Under the pieces are notes generated by a model, which was not told the DNA's origin, did no database searches, and was given only the letters and a program-made list of their open reading frames with translations. A DNA stretch of 64,000 nt from Breviolum minutum Mf 1.05b.01 (lineage: Eukaryota; Sar; Dinophyceae; Suessiales; Symbiodiniaceae), in the NCBI GenBank assembly GCA_000507305.1, contig DF240444.1, positions 1-64,000 of the forward strand. The letters run 5' to 3'. How positions within the stretch are numbered: position 1 is the first letter of the stretch; every line of letters begins with the position of its first letter. The position numbers were made by a program, and so were the translations under genes. This document shows positions 61,201 to 64,000 of this stretch, one piece after another.

Positions 61201-63642
61201 AGTCTTAGGCAGGAAGACCGTATAGGCCTTCACCCAAAGCTCGGGCCATGCATTTCCCTTATGTATTGCTTCAAAGATAAGGAAAAGTAGTTGGAGTACC
61301 CAATCGGGTAGTTGCTGGGTCTCAAAAACAGAAAATCCGCATGGTCCTCTTGCTGAGCGTTTAGAGACCTGGGAATGGGTTCTACGCCAAAGCTCCACTT
61401 CAAGAGGTGGTAGGTCAAATGTTGTGTTCTGAGGCAACTGTGGTAGGATGTCTTCAACTTCGCCCCAACTGTCGATGTGGGTATGTTTATCTTTCGGGAA
61501 AAATGCATTCCAAGCATCAGCAACTTTGTTGTTTGCATCCGTTGGCTCATAGATGAATTTCTTACTCGATATGGTGTGATCACTATTACGAAGGTAGAGA
61601 ACCGTGTCGACTGTTAAGATGTCTCCCTGTATGTCCATTACTGTTGCACTTTGCCCCTGAAAGCTGATCTGATCCCCTATTCCAAAGAGTTGAGGGTCAT
61701 CAATTTGGAGGTGCTTCTTTCCCTGTTTCTTCCACGCCACTTTTTTAACTCTGGATTTTATGGTATGTACCACAAAAGGGAGGTTTGGCAACGGATCTTC
61801 CTTTATCTGTGCAAAGGTTTTTGCCCCCCCTTTTGTCCAATCATCATTAAAGAAGGTTAAGGTTTGTTCCCTAACTTGGGTACGGTGGGCGTTCCCAATG
61901 GCGTCACAATGCCCTTTAAAAACCGATTGGATGCGTTTCATACTCTCAAGTTCTGGTAAGGTCATTGGGAAAGGTTCATGTGCAAACTCAACAAACCATT
62001 CGGGGAAAGGTTTTCCAAAACCAGGTGCATTACAAATGGATTTCCACAATTGCAAACACGTAACTTCGTTTGCAGCGGTTTGAGTGAGATGGATAAGATT
62101 TGTAATCCTACGAGCTTGTCTACAAACTTGTCTAAGGTAGATGTTACATTGTCCCCACCCCGGATTAAAATCATCATCTCGGCCATCACGGACCGTAGGC
62201 AATGAAGGATCTGTTGTGAACAGTTTTGGCCCTTTTGCTCTACCATAGTGTGACTTTGGGATCTTTGCAGGTTGGCCCTGTTGGTCACGTGCTGAAAATG
62301 CCAAAGTCTGTTCACTAAGATGTGCCCAAATTTTCGAAGCTTGATTAAGATCCCCTTTACCCACACATTCCTTCAAGGTATCTTGGAGTGTAATACATTT
62401 TTCTTGGTATTGTTCAGCCGCACTCAAGTCAATTCCATAAGCATCAAACGTAGATGGCAGCTTCCACGAAGTTTGCCTTTGGACCAGACAGGGGATCCGG
62501 CACTGGAGGACAAGAGCGGGGTGACTTGCAAAAAGATGGTCACTCCAAACGTCGCATTTTAGGAAACTTTTTGCACATTGGGGATTAATGTAAATCCTTG
62601 AATGACGTGATGTTCCATGTGCAAGAACACAGGTCGGTGATAATGGATGGCCATGCCTACGATGAGATTCGTAGTGTGCATCAATCCAACCATTTCGAAT
62701 CAGGGCTTGGATGGGAGAAAACTGATCTGGATCCGTGTTAAAATCACCTAATATGATTGCTGGACCTTTCCATTGTGAGGCAACATTTGTTGCAGTATTG
62801 AGGAGATCATCAAACAATTGTTGGGGATCAGCCACCGTTGCAATACCAGTAGCTGGGCCATAAACACTCACCATCAACAGTGTAGTTGAGGAACTAATCG
62901 TAATGTGGTTTACCAACAGGCGACAAGTCTGGTGCACTGTTTCTGGGATGCCGGTATGCACTGTACGAATTGGGTAAGATGTGACACACGCAACACCGGA
63001 CGCAATGCCACGATAACCACTGGCAGTTCCAATGGATTTGACAGGTTTGGTGAAAGCACAATTGAAAACATGCTTGGTTTTCTGGGAGAATAATTTTTGT
63101 GTCTTGACTGTTGCATGTGTTTCACAAATGGACCAAATTCCTTTGCCAAGTGAACAGATCTGATCATGTTTGTCATAGATACCTGTCGTGTTCAAGGCTC
63201 CGATGTTCAGTATGTCCTGGCTTTGCACTGATTGTTCTGCAGGGCCAGGGTTGGTAGCTTCGCCAACTCGGCAGGATTGATTCCAAATCGCAAAATGCAA
63301 ACAGAGCTCATTTGTGAAAAATGTTTCAAAAACAACGGTTTCCTGATAAAGAGGAAAACAGAGTTTCAGGCGTGTATTGCCTTCAAATGTTGTCTCAATC
63401 CCTGCATCAGAAAATAAAGGACAGCTGTGATCCTTAGGCGGTGATGCATTCAAATCTCTGCATGCGTCTGAATTGACAGCACGATGGGTTGATGTTACAA
63501 GAAAAACATGTTGATAGTTAAGGATATCATATGGCGGATGATGAGCAAAAACGACCTTAGAAATCCAAACAAAAATCCAAAACAAACCGTGGTCAAGGTA
63601 AGCCCAGGCCCCCGACCACAACAAGTAAAACAGGCAAAACAT
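58270..63642 (-). CDS. Non-LTR retrotransposon ORF2 polyprotein (EN-RT-CCHC-RNase H)
   Basis: The ATG at 63642 gives 1790 residues. Residue numbers below count from the TTG codon one position upstream. A hydrophobic leader covers about 1-35. NPGP at 132-135 follows RVGEAT. The apurinic-like endonuclease covers about 145-380 with ICETH (E175), VYGPATG, ILGDFNTD (D301, N303) and WSDH (368-370). The reverse transcriptase covers about 800-1060 with NRPITIL, VIDLVKCFNTL (D893), GIPEGCPLSV and AYADNW (986-987). A CX2CX7HX4C knuckle stands at 1299-1315. RNase H covers about 1375-1530 with FSDGS (D1381), YRAEIF (E1428), WCDCAA (D1447) and a late NDQVD. This is a target-primed retrotransposon of the clade with both endonuclease and RNase H (I/Tad-like order). 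The frame is fully intact over 5.4 kb, so the copy is young. The RT has YADN where YADD is usual. Confidence 0.95.
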   Translation of the reverse strand: MFCLFYLLWSGAWAYLDHGLFWIFVWISKVVFAHHPPYDILNYQHVFLVTSTHRAVNSDACRDLNASPPKDHSCPLFSDAGIETTFEGNTRLKLCFPLYQETVVFETFFTNELCLHFAIWNQSCRVGEATNPGPAEQSVQSQDILNIGALNTTGIYDKHDQICSLGKGIWSICETHATVKTQKLFSQKTKHVFNCAFTKPVKSIGTASGYRGIASGVACVTSYPIRTVHTGIPETVHQTCRLLVNHITISSSTTLLMVSVYGPATGIATVADPQQLFDDLLNTATNVASQWKGPAIILGDFNTDPDQFSPIQALIRNGWIDAHYESHRRHGHPLSPTCVLAHGTSRHSRIYINPQCAKSFLKCDVWSDHLFASHPALVLQCRIPCLVQRQTSWKLPSTFDAYGIDLSAAEQYQEKCITLQDTLKECVGKGDLNQASKIWAHLSEQTLAFSARDQQGQPAKIPKSHYGRAKGPKLFTTDPSLPTVRDGRDDDFNPGWGQCNIYLRQVCRQARRITNLIHLTQTAANEVTCLQLWKSICNAPGFGKPFPEWFVEFAHEPFPMTLPELESMKRIQSVFKGHCDAIGNAHRTQVREQTLTFFNDDWTKGGAKTFAQIKEDPLPNLPFVVHTIKSRVKKVAWKKQGKKHLQIDDPQLFGIGDQISFQGQSATVMDIQGDILTVDTVLYLRNSDHTISSKKFIYEPTDANNKVADAWNAFFPKDKHTHIDSWGEVEDILPQLPQNTTFDLPPLEVELWRRTHSQVSKRSARGPCGFSVFETQQLPDWVLQLLFLIFEAIHKGNAWPELWVKAYTVFLPKTSDPCSLIDNRPITILSRIYRLWARFFSITLLVQLSNTVPKTIGGGTKEVSALMMTSYVQEVLESQQNHNTFAAGLVIDLVKCFNTLPRFPLALFMHKAGWPHFLIQAYLRALHQLKRSFVILGHSSKWYNTHTGIPEGCPLSVPAMLTFSITAYHFVRASDPNIEFQAYADNWAMLFSDVHQVANGVAIMERFCNILKLQISVPKSWLWSLNQKKVDEISNLTLQGSIIPVVSQAKDLGTDISYGKRGNKTHLQKRLSMGLARIEKLKVIKTSTKRRAQILRNGCFAKATYGAELKTLTKDIFNKYRIASARAIGRGRSGASPWLSLSLVDKTIDFEYGELERKFLFWRRYLKTFSNRRQEICNKLDAPKPSRGPVGAFKKTVGKFFTWGPGGTIVSEFFGTIQWTRCSKRFLKHVLQTHWNIFCCQQLKHRKAFEAHAIDIDSFRQALKGVPAHHHNAVAIHASGAHFTNDALCHYDGSSNLCPHCSAVDSVEHRLLYCPAFTTERVDVFSFDNIAPLIDNPTMRHFILQAIPLEVLKIRLSLQETTHVVPPCIQDHTLVTVFSDGSCFFPKYRQFALGGSAVTLAWPDSMLSECIKRGLLPGCDHTPYRAEIFGIILALQVSWCVEIWCDCAAVVGDLNFMLSSLQKNSTWLPDDHTDLWEIVLELIKGRHQNITCIKTKGHVALTADLSPQKRWEAYHNDQVDIQAKEAITIDQASLYQKFAEEHAKHEERRQLHAKVVRCQSMITQKTFQLRKKTNHDDNIVAINHPTDPDPSTTIVWDFPFVVDDCNYCVYNPIFMYRVCCWAKTLQWENHGTGETSIMELFLQFYFDTNTMAPSNTINPPYWELFDQHPTMDASGHLLSTNYQTFGKAIGWMERKYGLKILPPDRRKHSNSLRGYGWRGSVWGIRRRVVLSHRQKINQYLSSLNLYRANSIKVALKNPAPDRAARMAEQALNLVSCVVAHKQSKKHVFST
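63241..63252 (-). other. 2A-like NPGP motif in ORF2
   Basis: Codons for NPGP lie between the leader and the endonuclease, in the context RVGEATNPGP. Canonical 2A ends DxExNPGP. Here the acidic D and E positions are not kept in register, so skipping activity is uncertain. Confidence 0.5.
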
Positions 63643-63690
63643 CAAGCAACGTCTGGTGCAATGAATTAATCCACATTGTTTTGAGCTCTG

Positions 63691-63990
63691 TCAGCTCGTT
63701 TTCCTACGCTTCTCACTATCTTCGGCCAACTCAATTTCAATTCGATCCAGCCGTTGTCCCAAATTGCCCTCAAAGGTCGAAAGCATGTGCTTCATTTGGT
63801 TCACAATTGCACCTTCGAGATTGGCAACAAAGTTCTGTTGGTTTGACTCGATCTGTAGAAACTTTTCGTCAACATGCTGCTCATGGTCATCTTGGCGGTC
63901 TGACATGAGTTGGATTCGCTCAGTAAGTGTCCCAATCTGTTCAGTTGTTTCGTTCAATTTGGCAGTGATCTCATCCAGCTTTGTTGCCAT
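63691..63990 (-). CDS. Retrotransposon ORF1 end, coiled coil
   Basis: Ninety-nine codons from ATG 63990. The frame is open to the window edge, so the true start may lie outside. It reads as one long heptad coiled coil (LDEITAKLNETTEQIGTLTE, then RIQLMSDRQDDHEQHVDEKF) ending EDSEKRRKTS. Trimeric coiled coils are usual in LINE ORF1 proteins that chaperone the RNA. It ends in TGA at 63691-63693 and is in the same frame as ORF2, with 16 sense codons between the TGA and the ORF2 ATG. Confidence 0.75.
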   Translation of the reverse strand: MATKLDEITAKLNETTEQIGTLTERIQLMSDRQDDHEQHVDEKFLQIESNQQNFVANLEGAIVNQMKHMLSTFEGNLGQRLDRIEIELAEDSEKRRKTS

Positions 63991-64000
63991 GGGTCCCTGG

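Overview
The window looks like nuclear DNA of a dinoflagellate, most likely a Symbiodiniaceae-type alga. This is an inference from three things. There is a long non-LTR retrotransposon ORF with the order endonuclease, reverse transcriptase, CCHC knuckle, RNase H, and an RVGEATNPGP leader motif. There is a ubiquitin-like plus ankyrin protein and a histone H3 fold carried on an unusual protein. Tiny exons lie in a sea of short inverted-repeat elements. I saw no rRNA, tRNA, CRISPR or bacterial operon signals. Single N bases at 11872, 14488 and 16087 mark assembly joins.

Layout. (1) 1-8.9 kb is AT-leaning and dense in short inverted-repeat elements, with a few probable exons (one resembling an HtrA/trypsin-like protease) and two strong minisatellites. 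(2) 8.76-28.5 kb is a compact block whose long ORFs all read on the minus strand: an SF1/Upf1-like helicase, a UBL-ankyrin protein, a tandemly duplicated unknown gene, a TPR-like plus histone H3 fusion, small unknown ORFs, a P-loop ATPase resembling DUF3987, and a large DDE-type transposase-like protein. Thirteen copies of a GC-rich, hairpin-forming ~23 bp element occur here and only here, all in one orientation. Most sit 20-120 bp upstream of minus-strand start codons, and two lie inside the helicase and transposase coding sequences. (3) 28.5-42.6 kb and 46.5-58 kb hold no long ORF. They carry many copies of at least five inverted-repeat families plus short blocks that read as exons, mostly on the minus strand with GT-AG or GC-AG edges. 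I read them as intron-rich genes whose introns are largely made of introner/MITE-like elements. (4) 42.7-46.5 kb is a different island: a PARP catalytic-domain fragment, a small gene broken at an A8 run, and several tandem-repeat arrays. (5) 58.3-64 kb is one non-LTR retrotransposon on the minus strand, with a coiled-coil ORF1 end and a 1.8-kb-residue ORF2 in the same frame separated by one TGA.

The strongest candidates for something undescribed are the TPR-like/H3 fusion, the hairpin element that tags the 5' side of a cluster of transposase, ATPase and helicase genes, and the 2A-like NPGP motif between a hydrophobic leader and the endonuclease of the retrotransposon. The exon calls in regions 1 and 3 are hand-read from reading frame plus splice-site fit and are tentative.
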